A stretch of DNA of 31,323 nucleotides from a virus. The notes under the pieces are model-generated. The model saw only the letters and a list, made by a program, of their open reading frames with translations. It was not told where the DNA came from and ran no database searches. Each line of letters starts with the position of its first letter. Positions within the stretch are counted from its first letter, which is position 1. The position numbers and the translations under genes were made by a program. This document shows positions 1-6,193 of this stretch, piece after piece. The stretch spans positions 1 through 31,323 of IMG/VR virus record IMGVR_UViG_3300009149_000167; one strand, 5' to 3'.

Positions 1-6
1 CCCGGA

Positions 7-56
7 AGTCCTTTGGGACTAAATAGTTCCTTAAAGGGGGGTGCGTTGAAATCAAC
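7..56 (+). promoter_or_regulatory. Leader upstream of the ParB-like gene with two small inverted repeats
   Basis: The first 62 bases hold no gene. Two small dyads are visible: AGTCC/GGACT around a four-base loop (7-20) and GTTGA/TCAAC around AA (45-56), the second next to a run of six G. There is no following T-tract, so neither is a convincing intrinsic terminator, and I see no clear -35/-10 pair. It may be the leader of the first gene or the tail end of an upstream intergenic region. Confidence 0.25.
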
Positions 57-74
57 CCGAAAATGGGGGTTATC

Positions 75-1433
75 ATGGATATGAGTGTAGGTCCTCTTGC
101 GGAGACCTTGAGAAAAACGGACAAACCGATTGTGACTCTTTATGAACCAGTGTTGAGGGCTCTCTTTGAACTGTCACAGGAGTCTAACGGTGGTTTTGTT
201 CGTTCGGCTGTGGTTTGTAAGGTTGAAGAGATCTTGGGAGTCCAAGAGGAGGAGTTTGGGAATTATCGTCGGGAGACTAAATTCCGTAGTTGGGTTGGGT
301 CTTGTCTCAGTCGACATCGGAAGCGTGGTCTTGTGAAGTCTCCTGTTCCCAGACGTTTTTCCTTGACGGAGAACGGGGAGAAAGAGGCTCGGAAGATCCA
401 ATATGAGAAGATCTCATCTAAAACAAATCCTGTTACCTCCTTTTCCCTTGAGAAGGACCTGTTCCTGAAACAGGTTTCTCAAACTCTAGAAGAAATGAGG
501 GGAAAGTCTTCGGGAGAGGGGAATTTCCCAGATTTTCTTGGAGAGCTGAATTCCCGTCTCCGTGGAAGGGAGGAGCCGTGGGGTCAAACGGAGACTATTT
601 CTCCGGAGAAAGCGGCACATCTCCTGGAATATAACACGAACAATCGTGGTTTGAGGCGTTCTCGCTTGGATCGATATGTTAAGGACATGAGGAGCGGTTC
701 CTGGAAAAATACCGGACAGGGTGTTATCCTGTCCAGCAAGCTCCCAGATGGAAGTCGTCGCCTCCTCAATGGCCAACATACTCTGGAGGCTATCCTTGTC
801 TCTGAGAAGCCCCAGGAGATTCTGGTGGTGTATGATGTGGCTCTTGAGAACTTTCCTTTCTTGGATCGTGGTAAGGAGAGAGACCTGGCCGATATCCTGT
901 CTGCTGCGGGGGTCCGTTATTCTCGAGAAATGGCTTCCATGTATTCCAAGTTTGTCGAGATCCAGGCAGCTATTGGTCAGATTCCTGACTATGATGGACA
1001 TCAATGTTTTCGTAGGCGCAATTCGCAGGTGGACTCTCGGGAAGCGATCAAGTGGGCAGATGAGAACTATAATGGTTTCCGTAATGCTATGAAGGCAATT
1101 CCTAATGGAACGATCGCGGCTCCTGTGTCGACTTTCCGTGCCCTTCATTTTTTGTTTGCCCCTGTAGACCAGGAAGCGGCAGACACATTTTTTAAGATTC
1201 TCGTGAACGGTTACGGGTACAGTGGGGAGAGTGACCCGATCTATCGTCTCCGAATGTCCCTGGAGAAAATGAGGTTGAGGGCTCAGAGGGTGAGGGGGAC
1301 TAAGATTTCGATGGCGCAACAGGTCGGGATGACGATCAAGGCTTGGAATGCTATTCGGAGTGGAAAGGTTTACAAGCAAATGTTTTTCAGGACTAATGAA
1401 AGGATTCCTTTCATTAACGGTTTGAAGGGATAA
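75..1433 (+). CDS. Winged-helix plus ParB-like domain protein, probable DNA-binding regulator
   Basis: The 452-residue protein has two recognisable parts. Residues about 15-115 resemble the Mrr N-terminal winged helix: a helical segment, then paired basic helices (SWVGSCLSRHRKRGLVKSP) and a closing FSLTENGEKEA strand-turn. Residues about 180-285 resemble the ParB/sulfiredoxin-like domain common in phages and integrative elements, with the pattern NNRGLRRSRLDRYVKDM, SGSWKNTGQG, LNGQHTLEAI and FLDRGKERDLADIL. The usual DGQHR core reads NGQHT here, so catalytic activity should not be assumed. The remainder to the C-terminus is helical and basic. An ATG at 63 is in frame, but the ATG at 75 has GGGGG five bases upstream and is preferred; a third ATG lies at 81. 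The next gene starts one base after the stop. A DNA-binding or regulatory role is inference. Confidence 0.65.
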   Translation: MDMSVGPLAETLRKTDKPIVTLYEPVLRALFELSQESNGGFVRSAVVCKVEEILGVQEEEFGNYRRETKFRSWVGSCLSRHRKRGLVKSPVPRRFSLTENGEKEARKIQYEKISSKTNPVTSFSLEKDLFLKQVSQTLEEMRGKSSGEGNFPDFLGELNSRLRGREEPWGQTETISPEKAAHLLEYNTNNRGLRRSRLDRYVKDMRSGSWKNTGQGVILSSKLPDGSRRLLNGQHTLEAILVSEKPQEILVVYDVALENFPFLDRGKERDLADILSAAGVRYSREMASMYSKFVEIQAAIGQIPDYDGHQCFRRRNSQVDSREAIKWADENYNGFRNAMKAIPNGTIAAPVSTFRALHFLFAPVDQEAADTFFKILVNGYGYSGESDPIYRLRMSLEKMRLRAQRVRGTKISMAQQVGMTIKAWNAIRSGKVYKQMFFRTNERIPFINGLKG

Positions 1434-1434
1434 T

Positions 1435-1731
1435 ATGACTCACATCAAAGCCTTGAGCGATCGTCAGGCTCGAAGGATCGACAAGCTGAGGGCTCTAGGT
1501 GATCCGGAGCGAAACCCGGAGAAGGGTGAAGCGAAGGCCGCTCGGGAGAAGAGCATTGATCTTCTTTACGAGGCGGGGATGCTCCATGATTCGATCAAGA
1601 TCGAAGTCCGTGAGGGAATCTCCGAGGAGGATCTCCGCGATGCTCTTCAGAAGCTTTGCCCTAACATTGACATGAAGTGGGTGAAGATTACGGTTGAGTC
1701 GAACCAGACCCCCCTCTGGAAAGACACCTGA
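1435..1731 (+). CDS. Hypothetical 98-residue protein
   Basis: I do not recognise this protein. It is small, charged and predicted mostly helical in its first half (ALSDRQARRIDKLRALGD, then a Lys/Glu/Ala-rich stretch). It ends in an acidic segment and a short strand-like part (MKWVKITVES). It has GAAGGGA four bases before its ATG and begins one base after the stop of the ParB-like gene, so the two are almost certainly co-transcribed and translationally linked. A strong terminator follows 22 bases after its stop. No cysteine pair, signal peptide or membrane segment beyond one internal Cys is seen. It could be a partner of the ParB-like protein, but only the neighbourhood suggests this. Confidence 0.7.
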   Translation: MTHIKALSDRQARRIDKLRALGDPERNPEKGEAKAAREKSIDLLYEAGMLHDSIKIEVREGISEEDLRDALQKLCPNIDMKWVKITVESNQTPLWKDT

Positions 1732-1750
1732 CTGGGTTCTTAAAGAAAAA

Positions 1751-1781
1751 TTGAAAAGCCCCTTATCTTGCGATGTATATT
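1751..1781 (+). promoter_or_regulatory. Candidate promoter embedded in the terminator loop
   Basis: TTGAAA (1751-1756) and TATATT (1776-1781) are separated by 19 bases. Transcription from here would begin near 1788, downstream of the terminator's left arm. The resulting RNA would carry the AAGGGG ribosome-binding site of the next gene without being able to form the hairpin. The 19-base spacer is longer than ideal, so this is tentative. Confidence 0.3.
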
Positions 1782-1809
1782 AAGATGTCGCTTGGTAAGG
1801 GGCTTTTTT
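1754..1809 (+). terminator. Rho-independent terminator after the accessory operon
   Basis: Left arm 1754-1765 (AAAAGCCCCTTA) pairs perfectly with 1796-1807. The stem extends by a T-G wobble and a C-G pair, and a second short stem (GCGA/TCGC, 1770-1773 with 1788-1791) closes a 14-base loop. The right arm ends in a run of T to 1809. It closes the operon made by the two preceding genes. The next coding frame appears to start inside it. Confidence 0.9.
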
Positions 1810-2314
1810 GCGTATTTCCAACCTCACTTTAATCTTTATTGACTCCTGTTGTTACGTGGAGGAAGGGCTCCGCTGTACTCAGTCTGAGTTATGGGATGCT
1901 TTTAGTGATTGGGTTCCGGATCTGAGGTTATCCAGAATTGGGAGAAATACCTTTTATACAACTCTTTTAGAGTATTTTTTGAGGAAGGGTAATTTATTTT
2001 TCTCTTTGTCTCTTCGAGACCCAGATGATTGGGAATATTTGGATAAGGGGGATCTTTCGCGGGTGTACCTGATCGGAGATGGCGATGCAGTTAAGATTGG
2101 GATTTCTTTCAATCCAAATTATCGATTGAAAGTTTTACAAATAGGTTCCTCCAGAGAACTTTATCTGTTAGCGAGTTTTCCGGGGGGAGAGAAAGAAGAA
2201 ACTATTCTCCATGGTCTTTTTCGAGAGAAACATGTGAGGGGGGAGTGGTTTAACCTTGACGAAAAAGATATCTTAAAAATATTTGGATTTTTTTCAGAAG
2301 TTGATCTAAAATAA
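1808..2314 (+). CDS. T5orf172 / GIY-YIG-like protein with an N-terminal helical domain
   Basis: The 168-residue protein has a C-terminal domain (about 86-150) matching the T5orf172/MUG113 branch of the GIY-YIG nuclease-like superfamily: VYLIGDGDAVKIGIS, an Arg at 106 followed by LKVLQIG, an acidic residue near 131, ILHGLF, and the signature HVRGEWFNL. Residues about 8-58 look like a small helical DNA-binding module resembling those at the end of D5-type primases (FIDSCCYVEEGL, SELWDAFSDW, a terminal aromatic helix). An in-frame stop at 1796 leaves TTG at 1808 as the only good initiation codon that keeps the first domain. AAGGGG at 1797-1802 gives five-base spacing. No in-frame ATG exists anywhere. 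The terminator behind it and its isolated position suggest a moron-like accessory gene. A nuclease role is family inference. Confidence 0.65.
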   Translation: MRISNLTLIFIDSCCYVEEGLRCTQSELWDAFSDWVPDLRLSRIGRNTFYTTLLEYFLRKGNLFFSLSLRDPDDWEYLDKGDLSRVYLIGDGDAVKIGISFNPNYRLKVLQIGSSRELYLLASFPGGEKEETILHGLFREKHVRGEWFNLDEKDILKIFGFFSEVDLK

Positions 2315-2378
2315 AAAAAGATGTGGACTTACACTCCTATGTAGAATCAGAGTTCTAAATTGTGTGGAGGAGTAGGCC

Positions 2379-2807
2379 ATGCAAAGGTCTCGAGCTGTTT
2401 TTGTGGATTTGAGTGATTTCTTGAAAGTCTCCGATGAAAAGGAGAATTTTATGGAACCACAACTAAAATTCTCCCCGCTCCTCCCAGGGTTTTTGAGGGA
2501 CCAGAAGTCTCTTTTCGGAAAACTTATAGGGTTTATTTGGCCTTATGAGATGTCTCAAACCTTTAATTGGGGTCTTCGAGAGGATTTTTCTACAGAGGTG
2601 TCTTTTTTGTTCGGGGAAAACAACGATTTCGTTTTTCCGATTATTTGTCTTAAAGATAGGGAGGACCCGAAACCTCTTTGGGATCTTCAAGCTCGTTTTG
2701 ACATTTCCTTGTGGGGTTCGAGTTACTTCACAGGAGTCTCTTGTTGTTGCACTTTTGCTAATGTAGCAGGGGTCTCAAAAATTTTGTCTTTTCCCTTTGA
2801 CTTATAG
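2379..2807 (+). CDS. Hypothetical 142-residue protein upstream of the tail tube
   Basis: I do not recognise this protein. It is rich in aromatic residues (Phe, Trp) and has hydrophobic patches such as FGKLIGFIWPY and a Cys cluster (SCCCTF) near the C-terminus, but no clear membrane helix. Two starts compete. ATG 2379 has GGAGG eight bases upstream. ATG 2451 has AAGGAG six bases upstream and would give 118 residues starting MEPQLKF. I report the longer form. Its stop overlaps the left arm of the stem-loop at 2801-2831, and the tube-like gene follows 70 bases later. Position suggests a small virion or tail-completion protein, but nothing in the sequence proves it. Confidence 0.6.
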   Translation: MQRSRAVFVDLSDFLKVSDEKENFMEPQLKFSPLLPGFLRDQKSLFGKLIGFIWPYEMSQTFNWGLREDFSTEVSFLFGENNDFVFPIICLKDREDPKPLWDLQARFDISLWGSSYFTGVSCCCTFANVAGVSKILSFPFDL

Positions 2808-2831
2808 TCGGATTGATAATTCGGCTATAAG
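2801..2831 (+). other. Long near-perfect stem-loop before the tail tube gene
   Basis: Bases 2801-2831 fold on themselves with the outer seven pairs perfect (CTTATAG/CTATAAG). The stem continues through two G-T wobbles to about 14 pairs around a three-base loop. There is no T-tract, so it does not look like an intrinsic terminator. It overlaps the end of the 142-residue gene and lies 46 bases before the tube-like ATG. It could protect or process the RNA 5' end of an abundant message, or be a protein-binding dyad in the promoter. Confidence 0.55.
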
Positions 2832-2832
2832 C
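2811..2832 (+). promoter_or_regulatory. Candidate promoter element upstream of the tail tube gene
   Basis: A TATAAG -10-like hexamer (2826-2831) sits in a 22-base stretch that matches bases 10260-10281, upstream of the tail-tip operon, at 16 of 22 positions, including CGGCTATA. TTGACT occurs at 2797-2802, but its spacing to TATAAG (23 bases) is too long for a classical sigma70 promoter. Part of the stem-loop uses the same bases. Confidence 0.3.
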
Positions 2833-2877
2833 GCTCCAGTTATAGGAGAAAGGGCCTTTTGTTTTCGGGGGTAAGGA

Positions 2878-3624
2878 ATGGCTACTAATCAGGATCTGAA
2901 TCCTCAAAATGGAGTACAGGGTACTTCTTATATTTATGACTTCGGTACCTCCCCGAATACTCGGACGGCGGTATCCCAGAAGGTTCGTCTTCTGACCCCT
3001 GCGTATGGAAGTACCGAGGGGTTGAGTCAGATTGGTGTTGTCGGATCCTTTAATCCGACTCACTCGAGGGATGTCACGGAAGTTCGCGGTATTGGTTTCG
3101 GTGACAAGGTTGCTGAGCTGGTGCCTTCGGTTTCTGCGGTTATCACGGCCTCCTTCGAGAGGGCGATGCTTTACCTGAGCGATATGTTTTCCGCTACCGG
3201 GTATGGTAGTGGTCTCAATGGTCCTGTGAGGGCTCTGAGTCATCACAGGTGGCCGTTTGATATTGAGCAGCAGTTGGTTTTTAGCACGCTTGCAGATATG
3301 GATCTAGGGGTCCAAAATATCGGTAAGACGGGAAAAGACTGGGATGGTGGTGTTAAGGCTATCGAATTTCCTACTACGGTGTTAGATAAAGCTAATAATT
3401 ACTCAACCCGAGGCCATACAGCAGTCGTTACTATTTACGAGGCTTGTTGGTTCAATGATTATAACTTCACCCTGTCGAAGGATGAGGGGCAGATCATGGA
3501 ATCAGGTGGAGTGACTGTTTCTGATGTCCATGATTTAGGTTCAGTGTACGGCGAATTCATGGCTACCGGTAATGACCCCACTATTCAGAGTGGTTCCATC
3601 AGGTTTGATCCTGTTAGTCCGTAG
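2878..3624 (+). CDS. Major tail tube-like protein
   Basis: The 248-residue protein shows a beta-rich pattern of the type seen in phage tail tube proteins: a glycine-containing strand (GVVGSFNPTH), a charged strand-turn (REVTEVRG type, here DVTEVRGIGFGDKVAEL), then VITASFERAMLYLSD. It also has a late strand run typical of tube loops and C-terminal edges (AVVTIYEACWFNDYNFTLSKDEG). It has no signal peptide or membrane helix. GGGGG lies six bases before the ATG. It is the last gene before a very strong terminator, as expected for a subunit needed in many copies. The chaperone-like pair and tape measure downstream fit the conserved order tube, chaperones, tape measure. A second structural protein (for example a sheath fragment) is an alternative but does not fit the length well. 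Confidence 0.65.
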   Translation: MATNQDLNPQNGVQGTSYIYDFGTSPNTRTAVSQKVRLLTPAYGSTEGLSQIGVVGSFNPTHSRDVTEVRGIGFGDKVAELVPSVSAVITASFERAMLYLSDMFSATGYGSGLNGPVRALSHHRWPFDIEQQLVFSTLADMDLGVQNIGKTGKDWDGGVKAIEFPTTVLDKANNYSTRGHTAVVTIYEACWFNDYNFTLSKDEGQIMESGGVTVSDVHDLGSVYGEFMATGNDPTIQSGSIRFDPVSP

Positions 3625-3647
3625 TCTGAATAATTGAGTGATTTTGG

Positions 3648-3685
3648 AAAAGGGCGAACCCGACGGGTTCGCCCTTTTCTTTTTT
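3648..3685 (+). terminator. Rho-independent terminator after the tail tube-like gene
   Basis: A perfect 14-bp stem pairs 3648-3661 with 3665-3678 across a three-base loop (GAC), followed by CTTTTTT. This is among the strongest intrinsic terminators in the window and separates the tube transcript from the chaperone/tape measure transcript. Confidence 0.95.
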
Positions 3686-3713
3686 ACAAGTTATTTCTAA
3701 CAAGTGGTATAGT
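3683..3713 (+). promoter_or_regulatory. Extended -10 promoter for the chaperone/tape measure operon
   Basis: TGGTATAGT (3705-3713) is an extended -10 element with TATAGT at 3708-3713. TTTACA (3683-3688) lies 19 bases upstream, or TTACAA with 18. It directly follows the terminator T-tract, and transcription would begin about 30 bases before the ATG at 3749. Confidence 0.5.
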
Positions 3714-3748
3714 TTACTCGGAGTTATTTTTGTTGTAGGAGAAAAAAC

Positions 3749-5017
3749 ATGTTAGATATTAAATCTCTTCAGGAAGCCCTTGATAAGGTTTCGGATATTG
3801 GCTGTCGAGAAGTGTCTTTTGAAGTGAATGGTTTGACGATTTCTTTTCGTCATTTGTCGGATGAAGAAGAAGTTGAAGTCTTCCGATATTCTCAAGAACC
3901 CTTATCTGAAGGGGTGGAAAGCCAAGCCGTTATTCATGATATGTTTCATAGGTTTAAAGTGTCTACTTTAGCCTATGCCTTGGTTCAGATTGGGGACAAG
4001 GATCTGAGGGGTGTCGATTTTATATCAATTGGAGAAGTATTAAAGAACGGTAAAGAAATAAAAAGACCAAGAGTAGAAGTTTTAAAAGAGTTGTTGAAAG
4101 GTTGGTCGAGACCTTTTTTAAGTCGATGTTTCATGAAGTATGGGGAGATTCTTGAACAACTGGAGATTGCTGCTGAGAAGGCAATTGAGTTTGAGCCTTC
4201 AAGTATAGAACTCGAAATAGAAAGGTTGGAGAAGAAGATCAAAGATCTTAAAAAATTGAGGGAAAAAAGAGATAAACAGGCGATTGATGAAAAGGATCAT
4301 TTTATTAAAGGGCTCATAGATGGTGAGAGAGAGCAGATTGAAGTGGGTAAGATTGATCTCGAAGAAAAGAGGGAAATAAGGACTCTAGGCCAAACTCTAG
4401 ATGAGAAGGAACCTCTTTCCGAGTATCAAGAAAAAATTTCCTCTCTGGCCCCTTTGCAACCTCCTATGAGGATGGTTCCTCCACGACGTTCCTTATCCCC
4501 GAGACCTGGGCAGCATCAGCCGGTGCAGCAACCTCAGCTGGTGCAGCAACCTCAGCCGGTGCAGCAACCTCAGCCGGTGCAGCAACCTCAGCCGGTGCAG
4601 CAACCCCAGCCGGTGCAGCAGCCTCAGCCGGTGCAGCAGCCTCAGCCGGTACAGCAGCCTCAGTCGGTACAGCAGCCTCAGCCGGTACAGCAGCCTCAGC
4701 CGGTACAGCAGCCTCAGCCGGAAAGGATGCAGAGAAGAAGGGCAAATTTGGAGGAAAAACGGATTGAGGGAACTGCTGTCAGGAGTTTTAGGAATTCCGG
4801 GACCGACCCGATTCCAACTCCAGTAGCAGGGAGAAAACCACCACATTTGAGTGCGAGTCAAATTGCAAATGAAATAGAAATGTTTGAGGTGCCTCCTCAG
4901 ATTCTCGGAGGACCTTCAGAGAGAGGAAAAAAGAAGTTATCTGATAATGATAAAGAACATATGGATAAGGTCTCTAAAGCTTCCGAGAACCCAAATTGGG
5001 TTCCCCCAAAAAGATGA
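3749..5017 (+). CDS. Tail assembly chaperone-like protein with QPVQQP repeat tail
   Basis: The 422-residue protein has an N-terminal globular part (20-150) that aligns by eye with the next gene product: VSFEVNGLTISFRHLS, then FKVSTLAYALVQI, then WSRPFLSRCFMKYGEILEQLE. A strongly charged coiled coil follows (about 152-215, SSIELEIERLEKKIKDLKK and on). Next comes a proline/glutamine segment of eleven QPVQQP units (257-322), then a basic, disordered C-terminus ending PNWVPPKR. TAGGAG is seven bases before the ATG. A position between tube and tape measure is where phages encode tail assembly chaperones, which bind the tape measure and recruit tube subunits, so that role is inferred from place and not from a named family. 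No programmed frameshift linking it to the next gene was found. An alternative is a structural linker. Confidence 0.6.
   Translation: MLDIKSLQEALDKVSDIGCREVSFEVNGLTISFRHLSDEEEVEVFRYSQEPLSEGVESQAVIHDMFHRFKVSTLAYALVQIGDKDLRGVDFISIGEVLKNGKEIKRPRVEVLKELLKGWSRPFLSRCFMKYGEILEQLEIAAEKAIEFEPSSIELEIERLEKKIKDLKKLREKRDKQAIDEKDHFIKGLIDGEREQIEVGKIDLEEKREIRTLGQTLDEKEPLSEYQEKISSLAPLQPPMRMVPPRRSLSPRPGQHQPVQQPQLVQQPQPVQQPQPVQQPQPVQQPQPVQQPQPVQQPQPVQQPQSVQQPQPVQQPQPVQQPQPERMQRRRANLEEKRIEGTAVRSFRNSGTDPIPTPVAGRKPPHLSASQIANEIEMFEVPPQILGGPSERGKKKLSDNDKEHMDKVSKASENPNWVPPKR
4517..4720 (+). repeat. Tandem 18-bp repeat, 11 complete units, coding for QPVQQP
   Basis: Eleven units run from 4517 to 4714, with a six-base partial unit to 4720. 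Unit 2 encodes QLVQQP and unit 9 QSVQQP; the rest encode QPVQQP. Silent variants are grouped: units 1-5 use GTG with CAA, units 6-7 GTG with CAG, units 8-11 GTA with CAG. This order suggests stepwise expansion from neighbouring copies. The tract lies wholly in frame inside the chaperone-like gene. It lacks spacers and is not a CRISPR. Confidence 0.97.
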
Positions 5018-5056
5018 GTAGTGAGGTTTTTTTAGGCAAGGAGTGTGGGGATCTAA

Positions 5057-6193
5057 ATGAGTCCAGTACGATTACCACATACTGCCTATTCACAAAGAGA
5101 ACAGTTTTATAAAGACACTTTAAAATTGTTGGATCCGGGTTTCTTAACTCAAAAGGTTAAGGTAAATGGGATCAATATTGTTTTTCGGTCTCCGAGTCCG
5201 TCAGATTATCTGTTAGCGGAACAAACAGAAGACGAAAATAAAGTTTGGTTATGTAGATTTTTATCTTTATGTACATGGACCATAGATCATCATGTTCTTA
5301 CTGACATAAATTCTAGTCGGAGAGTTTTTGACTGTTATCAAAATCTTCAGCCAAATATTCTTTCTTGTTTTTTTGGGGTTCTTCGGGGACTTATAACACG
5401 AGTTAAGGATAGTTGTGATGTAGTTAAGATATTTTCCGTTGAAGATCCTTCAAGGATTTTATGGCGTCAATTTGATGGTAAATATCAGGAGAGTATTTTT
5501 GGAAGATCTCTACACCCTCATCGTGAGCTGAACACGGTCCAAAAGTTATGGGTTTATTACAACTCGAGGAAGGATGAAGAAGATCAACTTTTGAGGGAAT
5601 GGTCTTATGTAAAAAGTATGCTTGCTCCCCATCTCTCGAAGAGTTCCTCTAATAGTTGGTCTTCTCAGGAAAAGGAAAGGGGAAAGAAACAGGAGTCTGA
5701 AAATAGAGTCCTGAAAGATGAGTTTTACTATAAAAAAATAGGAGTTCTTGAAGAAAGCGGGTTTAAGCGTCCAAAAAGGAAAAGTGAGGTTAAAGATTAT
5801 GGGACTCTTCAGGATGAGTTCCGTAGGTGGGTTAAGGGAGAGATGGATGATCATGATCAAACTGTTAAGTCTTATAAAGATGAGATAAGAAAAGCCTGGG
5901 AAGAAAGGAAAGCCAAGAGAGAAAAACAGAGACAAATTGTACTCGAAGCACATAAACAACACATGGAAACTTTGGACCCCGAGAAGCCTCTTCGTCTGGT
6001 CGGTTATTCAGAAGAGCAGTTGAAAGAAATATTACAAGGTAAACCCAAAGGTTCCCGAATTATTGACCCTGAAGGAAGTTCCTATATTTATAAAGGGTGG
6101 GTGGAACAGGACCCAAAACCTTTTAAGGGATCTCTCCAGAGCCAGATTGAAGAGAGATCCAGCAAAATGAAACGAGGAGATCCTAATGTCTGA
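5057..6193 (+). CDS. Second tail assembly chaperone-like protein
   Basis: The 378-residue protein appears paralogous to the preceding one. Residues 30-135 contain KVKVNGINIVFRSPSPSD, WLCRFLSLCTWTIDHHVL and LQPNILSCFFGVLRGLI, matching order and spacing of the three blocks in its neighbour. Then come a segment NTVQKLWVYYNSRKDEEDQ, a highly charged helical region (about 195-310, many Lys/Glu/Arg) and a short globular end (LVGYSEEQLKEILQGKPKG, DPEGSSYIYKGW). GGGG lies six bases before the ATG, and AAGGAG lies further up. It is in the same reading frame as the previous gene but separated by three stop codons, so the pair is two genes and not a frameshift product. Its end overlaps the tape measure start by eight bases, so the two should be translationally coupled. 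A chaperone function is inferred. Confidence 0.6.
   Translation: MSPVRLPHTAYSQREQFYKDTLKLLDPGFLTQKVKVNGINIVFRSPSPSDYLLAEQTEDENKVWLCRFLSLCTWTIDHHVLTDINSSRRVFDCYQNLQPNILSCFFGVLRGLITRVKDSCDVVKIFSVEDPSRILWRQFDGKYQESIFGRSLHPHRELNTVQKLWVYYNSRKDEEDQLLREWSYVKSMLAPHLSKSSSNSWSSQEKERGKKQESENRVLKDEFYYKKIGVLEESGFKRPKRKSEVKDYGTLQDEFRRWVKGEMDDHDQTVKSYKDEIRKAWEERKAKREKQRQIVLEAHKQHMETLDPEKPLRLVGYSEEQLKEILQGKPKGSRIIDPEGSSYIYKGWVEQDPKPFKGSLQSQIEERSSKMKRGDPNV

Noticed and set aside
486-1379. 297-codon open frame on the - strand opposite the ParB-like gene
   Set aside because: The + strand frame has recognisable domains, a ribosome-binding site and an adjacent co-directional gene. The - strand product has no family resemblance, and no promoter or operon supports it.
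4517-4720. CRISPR array
   Set aside because: Units are directly adjacent without spacers, are 18 bp long and keep a reading frame.
4464-4861. Open frames on the - strand across the 18-bp repeat, rich in Ala/Pro/Glu or Arg/Leu
   Set aside because: They are produced by the repeat being open in several frames. No start signals or neighbours support them.
5014-5109. Small ATGA-coupled frame with a T-run slippery sequence (TTTTTTA) that might fuse the two chaperone-like genes
   Set aside because: The slippery site lies after the stop of the first gene. The frame ends after about 31 codons, and the downstream gene is in a different frame from it with its own ribosome-binding site.
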